64,000 nt of DNA from Bin87 sp965243255 (GTDB lineage: Bacteria; Chloroflexota; Dehalococcoidia; Lucifugimonadales; UBA3495): positions 1,426,001 through 1,490,000 of the forward strand of contig CBDEUH010000004.1 of NCBI GenBank assembly GCA_965243255.1, written 5' to 3'. Position 1 is the stretch's first letter, and each line of letters begins with the position of its first letter. The notes below the pieces were generated by a model, which made no database searches, was not told where the DNA came from, and worked only from the letters and a program-made list of their open reading frames with translations. Shown in pieces: positions 35,500-44,527 of the stretch. A program made the translations under genes and the position numbers.

Positions 35500-36762
35500 A
35501 TGATTCAGGGTATGTTGACCAAGCCCGAACACAACGCCGACGACGCAGAACGCCCGGAAAGCGACTATTCCCGTCCTACCAAGCGCGACCCGCGTGGGAT
35601 GCGAACCGGCTACACCACCGGCACCACCGCGGCTGCCGCTGCCAAGGCAGCGGTAATCCTGATGCTGTCCGGCAACGCTCCCGAGCAAGTGTCGGTGCCT
35701 CTGCCCGGAGGACGAGGGCACGCCACGCTGAATGTTCATGACAGCTGGCCCATGGTCCCCGAGGAGGGGGTTCGCTGCTCGGTGGTCAAGGACGGCGGCG
35801 ACGACCCGGACGTTACGCACGGCGCCGAGATTATCGTCGGCGTGTGGCGGTTGCCCGACGGCATCAAGGGACTACACATCACCGGCGGCCCCGGCGTAGG
35901 CACCGTCACCCGACCGGGCACGGGCATCGAAGTAGGCGAGCCGGCGGTGACCCGAGTACCCCGCCGCATGATGGCCGACGCGGTAGCCGAGGGCCTGGTG
36001 GAGTGCGGATGGCCGCCGGAGACGGGTGTGCGGGCGCGAATCTCGGTGCCGAACGGCGAGGAAATCGCCAAGCAGACCACCAACGCGCGGCTGGGCGTCC
36101 TGGGCGGCATCAGCATCCTGGGCAGCACGGGCATCGTGCAGCCGTTCAGCACGGCGGCGTGGCGGGCCAGCGTGCATCTGGCCATTGACGTTGCCGCGAC
36201 CAACGGCCTGGAGCACCTGGTGCTCTCCACGGGGACCCGCAGCGAGCAGTACACTCGTCAACTGCTGGATTTGCCCGATATGGCCTACGTTGAAGCCGGC
36301 ATATTTTCCGGCCCGTCAATGAAGCGGTGCGTCAACAAGGGCATCAAGCGGGTCGCCCACGTGGGGATGGTAGGAAAGTTTTCGAAGATGGCCATGGGGT
36401 ATTTCGTCACGCACGTGGCCGGCAACCAGGTGGACACCGGATTTCTCGCCGAACTGGCCGCGCAATGCGGAGCGTCGCCGGAACTGCAGGAAGAGATGCG
36501 AAACGCAGCCAGCGGCCGCCACTTTCAGGAACTGGCCCAGGAACACGACGTGATGGAAGTGTTCCCGCTGATGTGCCAACTGGTCTGCCAGCAGGCGGAG
36601 AAGTACCTGGGGCAGGACTCTGACACAGACCCGAGCGACGCCATCATCGTTGACGCATTGTGTTTTGACTTTGAAGGCAACCTGCTGGGCGCGGCCAGCA
36701 CGTCCGCCGACGGCATCCCGATGCGCGACCCGGCAACCGTGGCAACCAATGCTGCAAGCTAG
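35500..36762 (+). CDS. cbiD: Cobalt-precorrin-5B (C1)-methyltransferase
   Basis: Methylates C1 in the anaerobic corrin pathway. The 420 residues show the CbiD core RTGYTTGTTAAAAAKAA, VKDGGDDPDVTHGAEI, ITGGPGVGTVTRPG, PNGEEIAKQTTNARLGVLGGISILGSTG and HVGMVGKFSKMAMGYF. The first ~25 residues are acidic and poorly conserved, so translation may start at ATG 35512 instead. It overlaps cbiT by 14 bases at its 3' end. Confidence 0.93.
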   Translation: MIQGMLTKPEHNADDAERPESDYSRPTKRDPRGMRTGYTTGTTAAAAAKAAVILMLSGNAPEQVSVPLPGGRGHATLNVHDSWPMVPEEGVRCSVVKDGGDDPDVTHGAEIIVGVWRLPDGIKGLHITGGPGVGTVTRPGTGIEVGEPAVTRVPRRMMADAVAEGLVECGWPPETGVRARISVPNGEEIAKQTTNARLGVLGGISILGSTGIVQPFSTAAWRASVHLAIDVAATNGLEHLVLSTGTRSEQYTRQLLDLPDMAYVEAGIFSGPSMKRCVNKGIKRVAHVGMVGKFSKMAMGYFVTHVAGNQVDTGFLAELAAQCGASPELQEEMRNAASGRHFQELAQEHDVMEVFPLMCQLVCQQAEKYLGQDSDTDPSDAIIVDALCFDFEGNLLGAASTSADGIPMRDPATVATNAAS

Positions 36763-37396
36763 CCAAACCGAAACGCTAGCTTCGCCCATTGCAGAGGGCC
36801 AGGGACTCGAGCGTACACACGGCTTGGGCTTGCCTGACGACGCCTTCGAGCAGCGGCGCCCCGTGCGGGGCCAGATCACCAAGTCGGAAGTACGAGCGGT
36901 GAGCCTGTACGCACTAGGTCTGCGTTCCGACAGCGTCGTCTGGGATATTGGGGCGGGCACCGGTTCCATAGCCGTTGAAGCGGCGCAGATTGCCTATTCC
37001 GGCAGAATTTTTGCCATCGACAAGGACACCAACAGCGTTGGGCTGTTGGAGAACAACGTAGCGAAGTACGGAGGCGGCCGGGTTTCCGTGGTAATCGGCG
37101 CTGCTCCTGATATTCTGCGCGACTTGCCCGACCCCGATTCGGTATTTGTGGGCGGGGGCGGAGCGGCTACGCCCGCCATCATCGAAACGGTGGTGAAACG
37201 GCTACGCCCCGGCGGGCGAATGGTGGCCAACTTTGCGGTGGTGGAACGGGCCAGCGCAACGCACCGTGCCCTTAAGGAGGCGGCAATGTCGCCTGAGATG
37301 ACTATGATAACGGCAGCCCGGGGCCGGGAGCTGCCGGATGGAGCATTACGATTGGAAGCGATGAACCCGGTATTCGTGGTATGGGGGCAGAAATGA
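36749..37396 (+). CDS. cbiT: Precorrin-8w decarboxylase / C15-methyltransferase
   Basis: SAM-dependent methyltransferase that methylates C15 and decarboxylates the C12 acetate. The start at ATG 36749 is inside the end of cbiD; the longer upstream frame only mirrors cbiD. Key stretches: GQITKSEVRAVSLYALGL, VWDIGAGTGSIAVEAA (SAM motif I), IFAIDKD and FVGGGG. It is CbiT alone, without a fused CbiE domain, and no separate cbiE is in the cluster. 215 residues. Confidence 0.9.
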   Translation: MLQASQTETLASPIAEGQGLERTHGLGLPDDAFEQRRPVRGQITKSEVRAVSLYALGLRSDSVVWDIGAGTGSIAVEAAQIAYSGRIFAIDKDTNSVGLLENNVAKYGGGRVSVVIGAAPDILRDLPDPDSVFVGGGGAATPAIIETVVKRLRPGGRMVANFAVVERASATHRALKEAAMSPEMTMITAARGRELPDGALRLEAMNPVFVVWGQK

Positions 37397-38109
37397 CCAG
37401 TACCCCCCGACTCGGCCGTCTCTACGGTGTCGGCGTTGGCCCGGGAGACCCGGAACTGCTGACCGTGAAGGCGCAGCGGGTACTGCAGTCGGTGCCCGTG
37501 ATCTGGGTTCCGCAGGCCGGTGTGAGCGCGGAGAGCTATGCTTATAGCATCGTCAAGGGCATCATCGACGAAACCCACCAGGAGGTGGTTAGGGCCAAGT
37601 TCCCGACCAACGACGAAGATGCTGCGGGGGAAGTCTGGCGCAAGGCCGCCCGCGACCTGGCGGTGCGACTGGAGGCAGGGCAGGACGTGGCCTTCATCAC
37701 CGAAGGCGATCCGATGTTGTACAGCACCTTTGCCTACGTGCTGGAAACCATCCAAGAGGAATACCCACAGCTGCCGGTTGAGGTAGTGCCGGGCGTATCG
37801 TCGGTGATGGCAGCGGCGGCATCGGCGGCGGCGCCCCTGGTGCATCACGGCCAGCGACTGGCGATATTGCCGGCGGTGTACGGCATCGACGACCTGCGGG
37901 AAGCCATATCACTGTACGACACCATAGTCCTGATGAAAGTGAACCGGACGCTGCTGGACGCCCTAGCCAACCTAGAGCGCCTGGGCCTGGCCGGCCGCAC
38001 CATCTACGTTAGGCGGGCCACCACCGAGCGGGAGCGGGTGGTACGCAACATCCAGGAACTATCTACTGAAGACCTAGATTACTTCTCGCTGCTGATTATC
38101 CGGCGCTAG
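37393..38109 (+). CDS. cbiL: Precorrin-2 C20-methyltransferase
   Basis: SAM-dependent tetrapyrrole methylase. ATG 37393 overlaps the cbiT stop by 4 bases (ATGA), a common coupling; an ATG four codons earlier also exists. Residues show LYGVGVGPGDPELLTVKAQRVL, DVAFITEGDPMLYSTFAYVL and VPGVSSVMAAAASAAAPL, then ILMKVNRTLL-type core VLMKVNRTLL and TTERERVV. The specificity call rests on the family pattern and cluster context. 238 residues. Confidence 0.87.
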   Translation: MTSTPRLGRLYGVGVGPGDPELLTVKAQRVLQSVPVIWVPQAGVSAESYAYSIVKGIIDETHQEVVRAKFPTNDEDAAGEVWRKAARDLAVRLEAGQDVAFITEGDPMLYSTFAYVLETIQEEYPQLPVEVVPGVSSVMAAAASAAAPLVHHGQRLAILPAVYGIDDLREAISLYDTIVLMKVNRTLLDALANLERLGLAGRTIYVRRATTERERVVRNIQELSTEDLDYFSLLIIRR

Positions 38110-38135
38110 CTCGGCGCACACATCGGAGGAACTAA

Positions 38136-39029
38136 ATGGCCAACCAAGGCAAGGTCTATATCATCGGCGCCGGTCCCGGCGACCCGGAGTTGCTGACGCT
38201 CAAAGCCAAGCGGATTATCGACGAGGCGGACGTGATCATCTACGCCGACTCGCTGGTTCCTGCTGAAATCGCCGGGTTTGCCAAGCCGGGCGCGGCAGTA
38301 TATGGCAGCAAGGATATGGCTCTGCCCGAAATTATGGACGTTACCCTGCAGGCCGTTTCAGAAGGCAAAACCGTCGCCCGCATCCAGAGCGGCGACCCGT
38401 CGCTGTACGGCGCAACGCTGGAACAGATGCGTATCCTGGAAAGGCGGCAAGTGGATTACGAAATCATCCCCGGCGTCAGCGCCATTTTTGCCGCCGCTGC
38501 GGTTCTCAAGGCCGAGCTTACCGTCCCCGAAGTGTCGCAGACCGTGATTATGACCCGGGCCGAGGGCCGTGTGCCAATGCCTGAGGGTGAAGCCCTGGTT
38601 GACCTGGCCCGCCACGGCAGCACCCTGGCGATTTTCCTCAGCGTAACGCGGATGTTCCGCATCGCCAACCAGTTGCAGGAGGCCGGGTATTCTGCGGACA
38701 CCCCGGTGGCGGTGGCCTATCGGGTGGGCTGGCCGGATGAGCAAATCATCCGCGGCACTCTGGCCGACATCGCAGAGAAAGTCAGGGACGCCAAAATCAC
38801 CTTGCAAGCCCTCATCATCGTCGGCAAAGCGGTTGACCCTGAGCTGCTCAATCCCGATTCTGCGGAGCGAGTGGCGGTATCCCACCTGTACTCAGACGAT
38901 TACACCCATCTGTACCGCCGAGCCGGACAGGGTACCCATGCCGACGCGGACCGTGCAGACTTATACGCAGCCGGGGGTTACGAAGTCCAGCCGGAACCGG
39001 CAACGCCGGCGTCAACTGGCAACGACTAA
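38136..39029 (+). CDS. cbiF: Precorrin-4 C11-methyltransferase
   Basis: Another tetrapyrrole methylase, 297 residues. GGAGGAACTAA precedes the ATG. The core reads VYIIGAGPGDPELLTLKAKRIIDEADVIIYADSLV, ARIQSGDPSLYGATLEQMRIL, IPGVSAIFAAAAVL and TRAEGRVPMPEGE, the last being characteristic of CbiF/CobM. The C-terminal ~40 residues (AGQGTHADADRADLY...) extend beyond the core and have no assigned function. Confidence 0.9.
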   Translation: MANQGKVYIIGAGPGDPELLTLKAKRIIDEADVIIYADSLVPAEIAGFAKPGAAVYGSKDMALPEIMDVTLQAVSEGKTVARIQSGDPSLYGATLEQMRILERRQVDYEIIPGVSAIFAAAAVLKAELTVPEVSQTVIMTRAEGRVPMPEGEALVDLARHGSTLAIFLSVTRMFRIANQLQEAGYSADTPVAVAYRVGWPDEQIIRGTLADIAEKVRDAKITLQALIIVGKAVDPELLNPDSAERVAVSHLYSDDYTHLYRRAGQGTHADADRADLYAAGGYEVQPEPATPASTGND

Positions 39030-39041
39030 TCGGGGCGCGGG

Positions 39042-40199
39042 ATGGCTAACGACAGCGCCGGCAAGACGGCTATCGTCGCCGTATCCCGGCCCGGCGCCAC
39101 TCTCGCTCGCCGGCTGGCGTCGAACTTGCCCGACGCCGAACTGCACCTGGAACGACGGTTAGCCGAGGACGCCGACAGCGACATTTGTCTCTACGACCTG
39201 CCGTTGCGTCCGGTGTTGCAGAACCTGTTTGTCAACCGGGATGCGCTGGTAGTGTTCCTGCCCGTTGGCGCAGCCGTGCGCCTGTTGGCCCCGGTGTTCG
39301 CGGGTAAGAAACGGGATCCGGCGGTGGTATGCGTTGACGACGCGGGACGATATGCCATCAGCGTGCTATCGGGCCATGCGGGCGGCGCCGACGAACTGAG
39401 CCGCCGGGTGGCCGACGCCCTGGGCGGACAGCCCATCATCACATCGGCATCTGACGCGCTGAATGTAACCGCCATTGACCTGGTGGGCCGCCAATCGGGC
39501 TGGCGCATCGAGGCGTCGCCCGGCGACTTGACCCGCGCGGCGGCAGCGGTAGTGAACGCTGGGCCTGTTGCGCTGTGGCTTGACCCGGCAACCGGGACCG
39601 GCTGGCCTGACGATTCACCTCTTTCCGAGGGCATAGTCATCGTGGATAGCCTGGACGATGCTACCGTCGGAGGTTATGCAGCCATACTGGCGGTGTCGGA
39701 CCGTTTGGTTTTGCGGGACAGCGATCATCCGAAAGTGATTTACCGACCTCCGACACTGGTGGCCGGAGTAGGCTGTCGTCGCGGCGTGGATGCGGCGCAC
39801 CTGCAAGATTTGTTGGCCAACACCCTTCAGGAACACGGGCTCGCCGGGCAGAGCATCGCCAAGATCGCCACCGCTGACCTCAAAGCCGACGAGCCCGGCA
39901 TCATCGCGTTGGCCGATTCGCTGGGAGTTCAGTTGGAGATTTACGCCGCTGCCGAGCTGAACGCCGCCGCCAGCAGGGAGCCGGCAGACCCGGCGAGCGG
40001 GCTGAGCCGCCCAACGGCTTCGGCGGCCCAAGACCTGCTGGGCGTCTTTGGCGTGGCGGAACCGGCGGCGATGCTGGCGGCCGGCACGTCCGGGGTCATT
40101 GTTCCTCGAACCAAGTCCGACCGTGCTACCATAGCCGTCGCACGCGTTCCGGCGCGGCTGCAAGGCGAAGCGGTGCCAGCGCCGAACGTGCAGGAATGA
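39042..40199 (+). CDS. cbiG: Cobalt-precorrin-5A hydrolase
   Basis: Opens the lactone ring to cobalt-precorrin-5B. The 385 residues begin TAIVAVSRPGATLARRLAS, then VFLPVGAAVRLLAPVF, RDPAVVCVDDAGRYAISVLSGHAGGADELSRRVADALG (central domain) and a C-terminal CbiG domain VAGVGCRRGVDAAHLQDLL. A region before the C-terminus is Ala-rich. Its stop overlaps cbiH by 4 bases. Confidence 0.9.
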   Translation: MANDSAGKTAIVAVSRPGATLARRLASNLPDAELHLERRLAEDADSDICLYDLPLRPVLQNLFVNRDALVVFLPVGAAVRLLAPVFAGKKRDPAVVCVDDAGRYAISVLSGHAGGADELSRRVADALGGQPIITSASDALNVTAIDLVGRQSGWRIEASPGDLTRAAAAVVNAGPVALWLDPATGTGWPDDSPLSEGIVIVDSLDDATVGGYAAILAVSDRLVLRDSDHPKVIYRPPTLVAGVGCRRGVDAAHLQDLLANTLQEHGLAGQSIAKIATADLKADEPGIIALADSLGVQLEIYAAAELNAAASREPADPASGLSRPTASAAQDLLGVFGVAEPAAMLAAGTSGVIVPRTKSDRATIAVARVPARLQGEAVPAPNVQE

Positions 40200-40960
40200 C
40201 TATGAACAAAGGCAAACTTTACCTGGTCGGCATCGGGCCTGGCGACACCGGGCATCTAACCCCGGCCGCAGCCGCTGCCATCGCCGAAAGCGACGACCTG
40301 GTGGGCTATCATTATTACATCGAGCAAGTGGCGCAGGAAGCGACGAGCAAGACGCTCCATAGCATGGAATTGGGGCAGGAGTTGGAGCGGGCCGCCTTGG
40401 CAGTTGACCTCGCCTACGCCGGCAAAACCGTGGCGGTAGTATCTTCCGGGGACGCCGGAATCTACGGCATGGCCGGTCCGGTGTTCCGCGTACTTACGGA
40501 CCGACAGTGGGACGGCCTTGGCCCGGCGGTGGAAACGGTGCCGGGCGTCTCCGCGTTGCAGTCGGCGGCTGCGCTGCTGGGTTCGCCCCTGATGCAGGAT
40601 TTCTGCGCGATCAGCCTGAGCAACCTGCTGACGCCCTGGGAGCAAATTCGCCGACGGCTGGAGGCTGCCGCCGCCGGGGATTTCGTAACCGTGCTGTACA
40701 ACCCGAGGAGCCGACGCCGGGTCACCCAACTGGACGAGGCCCGCCGGGTTTTCCTGGAACATCGACCCTCAGCAACTCCCGTTGGCATCGTGCGACACGC
40801 CTTCCGGTCGGAGCAGGCGGTGTCGCTATCGGTCCTCTCGGAACTGGACGGTGAGCAACTAGGGATTGACATGTTCACCACCGTCGTCATTGGCAATTCC
40901 AACACCTACGTTCACAGCGGCCGCATGGTTACCCCGCGCGGCTACGAAGCCAAGCAGTAA
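40196..40960 (+). CDS. cbiH: Precorrin-3B C17-methyltransferase
   Basis: Ring-contracting tetrapyrrole methylase. The 254 residues start LYLVGIGPGDTGHLTPAAAAAIAESDDLVGYHYYIEQV and have VAVVSSGDAGIYGMAGPV, VPGVSALQSAAALLG, LMQDFCAISLSNLLTPWEQIRRRLEAAA and FVTVLYNPRSRRR, all typical of CbiH/CobJ. Translation is coupled to cbiG by an ATGA overlap. cbiE and cbiJ are not seen in this run; they may lie elsewhere. Confidence 0.9.
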   Translation: MTMNKGKLYLVGIGPGDTGHLTPAAAAAIAESDDLVGYHYYIEQVAQEATSKTLHSMELGQELERAALAVDLAYAGKTVAVVSSGDAGIYGMAGPVFRVLTDRQWDGLGPAVETVPGVSALQSAAALLGSPLMQDFCAISLSNLLTPWEQIRRRLEAAAAGDFVTVLYNPRSRRRVTQLDEARRVFLEHRPSATPVGIVRHAFRSEQAVSLSVLSELDGEQLGIDMFTTVVIGNSNTYVHSGRMVTPRGYEAKQ

Positions 40961-40980
40961 GTCCCCACAGGAGGAACATC

Positions 40981-41727
40981 GTGCCAGCAATACGCCCCAA
41001 CCCGGTGAAAGAGAAGCTACAACGTGGAGAGCCGGCAACCTGCATTTCCGGGCTGATGACCAGCGAGATTATCGATTTTCTCGGCCCCATCGGGTTCGAC
41101 TCGGTGTGGATGGAGTGTGAGCACGGGCCGGTGGATTGGGAGACGTTGGGAGATATGACCCGGGCCTGCGACCTGTGGAACATGGCCTCAATCACCCGTT
41201 GCAACGCCAACGACGCCGGACTGATCACCCGCACCCTGGACCGGGGTTCCATGGGAGTGGTGCTGCCGCACGTCAACACGCGGGAAGAGGCGGAAGCCGC
41301 CGCCGGGGCCGCCAAGTTCGCGCCCCTGGGCTACCGGGGAATGTTCGGCGGCCGCCAGTCTTTCGGCGTGTCCGATTATGTGCACCGGGCCAATGAGCAG
41401 ACCATGGTCATTGTGCTCATTGAAGAAGTAGCCGCGCTCGACAACCTGGAAGAAATCCTCAAAGTGGACAGCATTGACGTGTTCTTCGTCGCGCCCACCG
41501 ACCTGGCACAGACGATGGGGCACATCGGGAACGTGGGCCATCCTGAGGTTCAGGGGGCGATTGACGATGCCATCGCTCGCATCATTGACGCGGGACGGAC
41601 CGCCGGCACGCTGGTCAACGACGACAATGTGGCGTCATACGTAGAAAAGGGCGCCAGGTTCCTGATGACTTCGTGGAACGCCTGGGTAGCCCGGGGGGCC
41701 GGTGAGTTTCTGGGGCGGGTGCCGTGA
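40981..41727 (+). CDS. HpcH/HpaI-family aldolase (second copy)
   Basis: 248 residues from GTG 40981, with GGAGGAAC upstream. Family pattern: GFDSVWMECEHGPVDWETLGDM, RCNANDAGLITRTLDRGSMGVVLPHVNTREEAEAAAGAAKFAPLGYRGMFG and VFFVAPTDLAQTMG. It is only distantly similar to the copy at 21954. Its place 20 bases after the cbiH gene suggests co-transcription with the cobalamin operon, though no role in corrin chemistry is known for the family. Confidence 0.83.
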   Translation: MPAIRPNPVKEKLQRGEPATCISGLMTSEIIDFLGPIGFDSVWMECEHGPVDWETLGDMTRACDLWNMASITRCNANDAGLITRTLDRGSMGVVLPHVNTREEAEAAAGAAKFAPLGYRGMFGGRQSFGVSDYVHRANEQTMVIVLIEEVAALDNLEEILKVDSIDVFFVAPTDLAQTMGHIGNVGHPEVQGAIDDAIARIIDAGRTAGTLVNDDNVASYVEKGARFLMTSWNAWVARGAGEFLGRVP

Positions 41728-41764
41728 TAAAGTCCATTTCCACTGACTTGCGGAGAGACACCTG

Positions 41765-42241
41765 ATGAATCGAACCGATATATCGCCCTATTATGGTACA
41801 AACGTCCCCACTCGAAATAGCCTGACTTATCTAGGCCGATGGCGTCGGCTGGGAGCGACTCTGATTGAACTAGCCGTATGGATTGCCATTCACGTCTTTC
41901 TGGGCACCGTGAGTTTCGGGTTGCTATCGCTGCCACTCGCCATCGCCAACATCGCCTATCTCGCCTTCTTCTGGTGGTATTTCGGCGGCAGTATAGGACA
42001 CCTGGTCGTTGGCGCTCGCGTGGTTAACCTCCGCAACGGAGGGCCTCTGAGCCTTGGTCAGGCCATCGGCCGGGCAGTCGTCTTTATACTGGACATTTTG
42101 ATCATTCCATTTTTCATCAACTGTGGGATGGTGCTGTTCCGAGCTGACCGACGCCACCTTTACGACCTGATGGTTGGGACAGTGGTTGTTTATGACCACC
42201 GCGCCAGCGGCGACCGCTGGACACGTATCGCGCCTCAGTGA
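41765..42241 (+). CDS. RDD-family membrane protein
   Basis: 158 residues with three hydrophobic segments: WIAIHVFLGTVSFGLLSLPLAIANIAYLAFFWWYF and VVFILDILIIPFFINCGMVLF. The RDD signature appears as FRADRRHLYDLMVGTVVV. Function is generally unknown; some members are linked to ion exchange. A second, longer RDD protein follows directly. Confidence 0.75.
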   Translation: MNRTDISPYYGTNVPTRNSLTYLGRWRRLGATLIELAVWIAIHVFLGTVSFGLLSLPLAIANIAYLAFFWWYFGGSIGHLVVGARVVNLRNGGPLSLGQAIGRAVVFILDILIIPFFINCGMVLFRADRRHLYDLMVGTVVVYDHRASGDRWTRIAPQ

Positions 42242-42251
42242 GGGTCTACTA

Positions 42252-42986
42252 GTGCACGGACCAGTCAGTTATTCCGAACCCGGCCCTGCTCAACGCCGGG
42301 GGGGCCAGAGTTCGGGCTCTGCTTCGGAGGCTGCAAACCCGGCCGCTCGCTTGTTCGCGAGGGTGATTAATGGCGCGCTGCTGTTCTTGCTCTCCTGCGT
42401 TTTCTGGCTGGCAACGTTCATCGCTATTGGCGTGATAGTGATAGGCGATGAGGTACGTTATCTGTGGCCAATCCTGAGCGAATTGAAGGTTAGCGATGCG
42501 CCCGACGCCGGCAACGTCATAGAAGACGCGCTATCCGATTACTGGGCAACATATTCGGTGGGGGCGGCCACCACAGATGTTGCCACCGCTTTGCTGGCTC
42601 CATTGGGAGCGGCGTTGCTGGCCTTCGTCCTGCGCCTGCTGTATTTGACGCTTATGGTACGCTTTGCCGGGGGCGACTTCGGACACTTGCTACTGGGGCT
42701 GCGCGTTGTGAATTACCGAAACGGCGGTCGTCCATCTTTCGGCCAAGCGCTGGGCCGGGCCCTGCTGAAGCAGCTGGATGGACTAATCTTCCCTTGGCTG
42801 GTTAATGGCGTGATGGTGCTGGTCGCCCCTGAGCGACGACATTTATACGACCTTGCCGCTAACACCATGGTAGTATCCGGCAAGCAGGCTGTGAGAGTGT
42901 CTATTGAGCCCGGGCCGTCAGAGACTTTCGACACCCCTCAACTGCCGGGAAACAGAGCGATACCGTTGCCGCCTTCTAGCAATTGA
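42252..42986 (+). CDS. RDD-family membrane protein (longer paralog)
   Basis: 244 residues from GTG 42252, which has GAGGG 8 bases upstream; ATG 42192 inside the previous gene is an alternative and would add 20 residues. After a polar N-terminus (MHGPVSYSEPGPAQRRGGQ), hydrophobic segments follow, and the RDD-type core APERRHLYDLAANTMVV is near the end. It is a tandem paralog of the protein at 41765 and may form a hetero-oligomer with it. Confidence 0.72.
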   Translation: MHGPVSYSEPGPAQRRGGQSSGSASEAANPAARLFARVINGALLFLLSCVFWLATFIAIGVIVIGDEVRYLWPILSELKVSDAPDAGNVIEDALSDYWATYSVGAATTDVATALLAPLGAALLAFVLRLLYLTLMVRFAGGDFGHLLLGLRVVNYRNGGRPSFGQALGRALLKQLDGLIFPWLVNGVMVLVAPERRHLYDLAANTMVVSGKQAVRVSIEPGPSETFDTPQLPGNRAIPLPPSSN

Positions 42987-42999
42987 CGGTGAGGTATCG

Positions 43000-43959
43000 T
43001 TACTGAGTGGAGCTGGCGATGGCTTGCGGGCCGCGCTCGCCGCCGTGGTCAACGTCCCAGTCCCACAGGTCGGCGTGGAAGCCGGAAAGGTTGTCGGCGA
43101 GGGTTTTGATGAAGTTGCGCACGCCTCGCCCGTGAAACTTGCCTTTCAGGGTACAGACGCCGATGTTGGCCGATGGGAAAATGTGGTCAAGGCGAACCAC
43201 GGCCAGCCGGTCATGGTCCTCCGGATGCAGCGTGAAGTCGCTGACGATGGCGATGCCCATGCCGATGGCGACGTAGCGTTTAATCATCTCGGTGTTGTCC
43301 ATTTCCAGAACCACATCATAGTTGATACTGCCCTGGCGCAGCTTTTGTTCAACGCGGCGGCGGCTCAAACTTTCCGGGCTGTTCAGAATCAGCGGGAACC
43401 TGGCCATATCTTCAATGGCAATGGGGTCTCGCTGCAGCAGCTCGTGGCTGGGTTCGGTAATCAGCACCACGTTGTAGTCGAACAGCTGGGAAAATTCCAG
43501 CGACACGTCGTCGGTGGGGGGCGCCGAGCACAGGGCCAGGTCCACTTCGCCAGACTTGACCAGCTGGATCAGGTTGGCATATGACCGGGCGACCAGGCGC
43601 ATCCTTACGTCGGGATAGCGAGAGCGGAACTGCCGGATAGGGCGAGGCAGGTGGTAGGATACGATGTCCGGGTAGGCGCCGACCACGAATGAGCCGCGGC
43701 CTTCGGAGTAATCCATCTGCGTTTTGAGGGTATCAATGGACTCCACGATGGGCGTTACCAGTTCGTAGAAAAGAGAACCTTCGGAGGTCAGCTGAATCGG
43801 GCGCTTGATGCGGTCGAACAAGGTGATGCCGAACTCGCCCTCCAACTTGCGCAGGTGGGTAGTTACTGTTGGCTGGCCCAACTCCAACTTGCGCGCCGCC
43901 TTGGACACGCTGCGCAGCCGGGCGACGTGGTAAAAGCTGATGATCTCTCGCAGTTCCAT
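43000..43959 (-). CDS. LysR-family transcriptional regulator
   Basis: 319 residues. The N-terminal helix-turn-helix is ELREIISFYHVARLRSVSKAARKLELGQPTVTTHLRKLEGEFGITLFDRIKRPIQLTSEG, with the substrate-binding domain afterwards (GSFVVGAYPDIVSYHLPRPIRQFRSRYPDVRM). The inducer is not identifiable. It is divergent from the ferredoxin and ornithine-cyclodeaminase-like genes across a 308-base gap, the usual layout for LysR targets. Confidence 0.9.
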   Translation of the reverse strand: MELREIISFYHVARLRSVSKAARKLELGQPTVTTHLRKLEGEFGITLFDRIKRPIQLTSEGSLFYELVTPIVESIDTLKTQMDYSEGRGSFVVGAYPDIVSYHLPRPIRQFRSRYPDVRMRLVARSYANLIQLVKSGEVDLALCSAPPTDDVSLEFSQLFDYNVVLITEPSHELLQRDPIAIEDMARFPLILNSPESLSRRRVEQKLRQGSINYDVVLEMDNTEMIKRYVAIGMGIAIVSDFTLHPEDHDRLAVVRLDHIFPSANIGVCTLKGKFHGRGVRNFIKTLADNLSGFHADLWDWDVDHGGERGPQAIASSTQ

Positions 43960-44267
43960 TGGCCATCACCTTAGCGAAGCAGAATTCTACGATCAGAGTG
44001 GCGATATGACGATATACTATATCAAAATTGCGGATAATGCAACGCGGCTTTGCAATCGAAAAGGCGTTGCGGGGCCGGTGGTTGCATTCGGAGTTGCGGA
44101 CAGGATATTGCTTTCGGCAATAGGAATATAGGGCCCGTATGCCTTGACAAAATATCGTGGCAAACCGCAGAATACGGCCATAACAGCGGGCCACCCACGG
44201 GTGGCGTCGGTTGGGGAACCGGCGTCCAATCTGCCGCGATTTTTCGCCCGTATGCCGAGGTATCCTG
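43960..44267. promoter_or_regulatory. Divergent control region between the LysR gene and the ferredoxin gene
   Basis: A gene-free 308-base stretch with lower GC than its flanks. It holds TTGACA (44144-44149) with an 18-base spacer to CAGAAT (44168-44173) facing the ferredoxin gene, an inverted repeat ATTGC-N5-GCAAT (44107-44121), and an AT-rich block around 44000-44030 (GATATACTATATC). LysR operators often take a T-N11-A form, which the inverted repeat fits. Confidence 0.45.
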
Positions 44268-44507
44268 ATGGCATTCGTGATTACACAGCCGTGCGAGGGA
44301 GTCAAAGACGCCTCCTGCGTTGAAGTTTGCCCCGTGGATTGCATCCATACCGACGACGATGCGCCGATGTACTACATCAATCCCGACGACTGTATCGACT
44401 GCGCCTATTGCGTAGCGGTGTGCCCGGTTTCGGCGATATTCGACGAATTCACCGTACCGGCCGAGATGCGCGAGTACGTCCGCACCAACCGGCTCTACTT
44501 CTCCTAA
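44268..44507 (+). CDS. 7Fe or 2[4Fe-4S] ferredoxin
   Basis: 79 residues starting MAFVITQPCEGVKDASC. The cluster ligands are CEGVKDASCVEVCPVDC in the first half and CIDCAYCVAVCP in the second. The CxxxxxxxC spacing in the first motif is that of the 7Fe ([3Fe-4S][4Fe-4S]) class. It probably carries low-potential electrons; the ornithine-cyclodeaminase-like gene begins 20 bases later. Confidence 0.88.
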   Translation: MAFVITQPCEGVKDASCVEVCPVDCIHTDDDAPMYYINPDDCIDCAYCVAVCPVSAIFDEFTVPAEMREYVRTNRLYFS

Positions 44508-44527
44508 CCCTCCGGGTCGGCCCCGCA

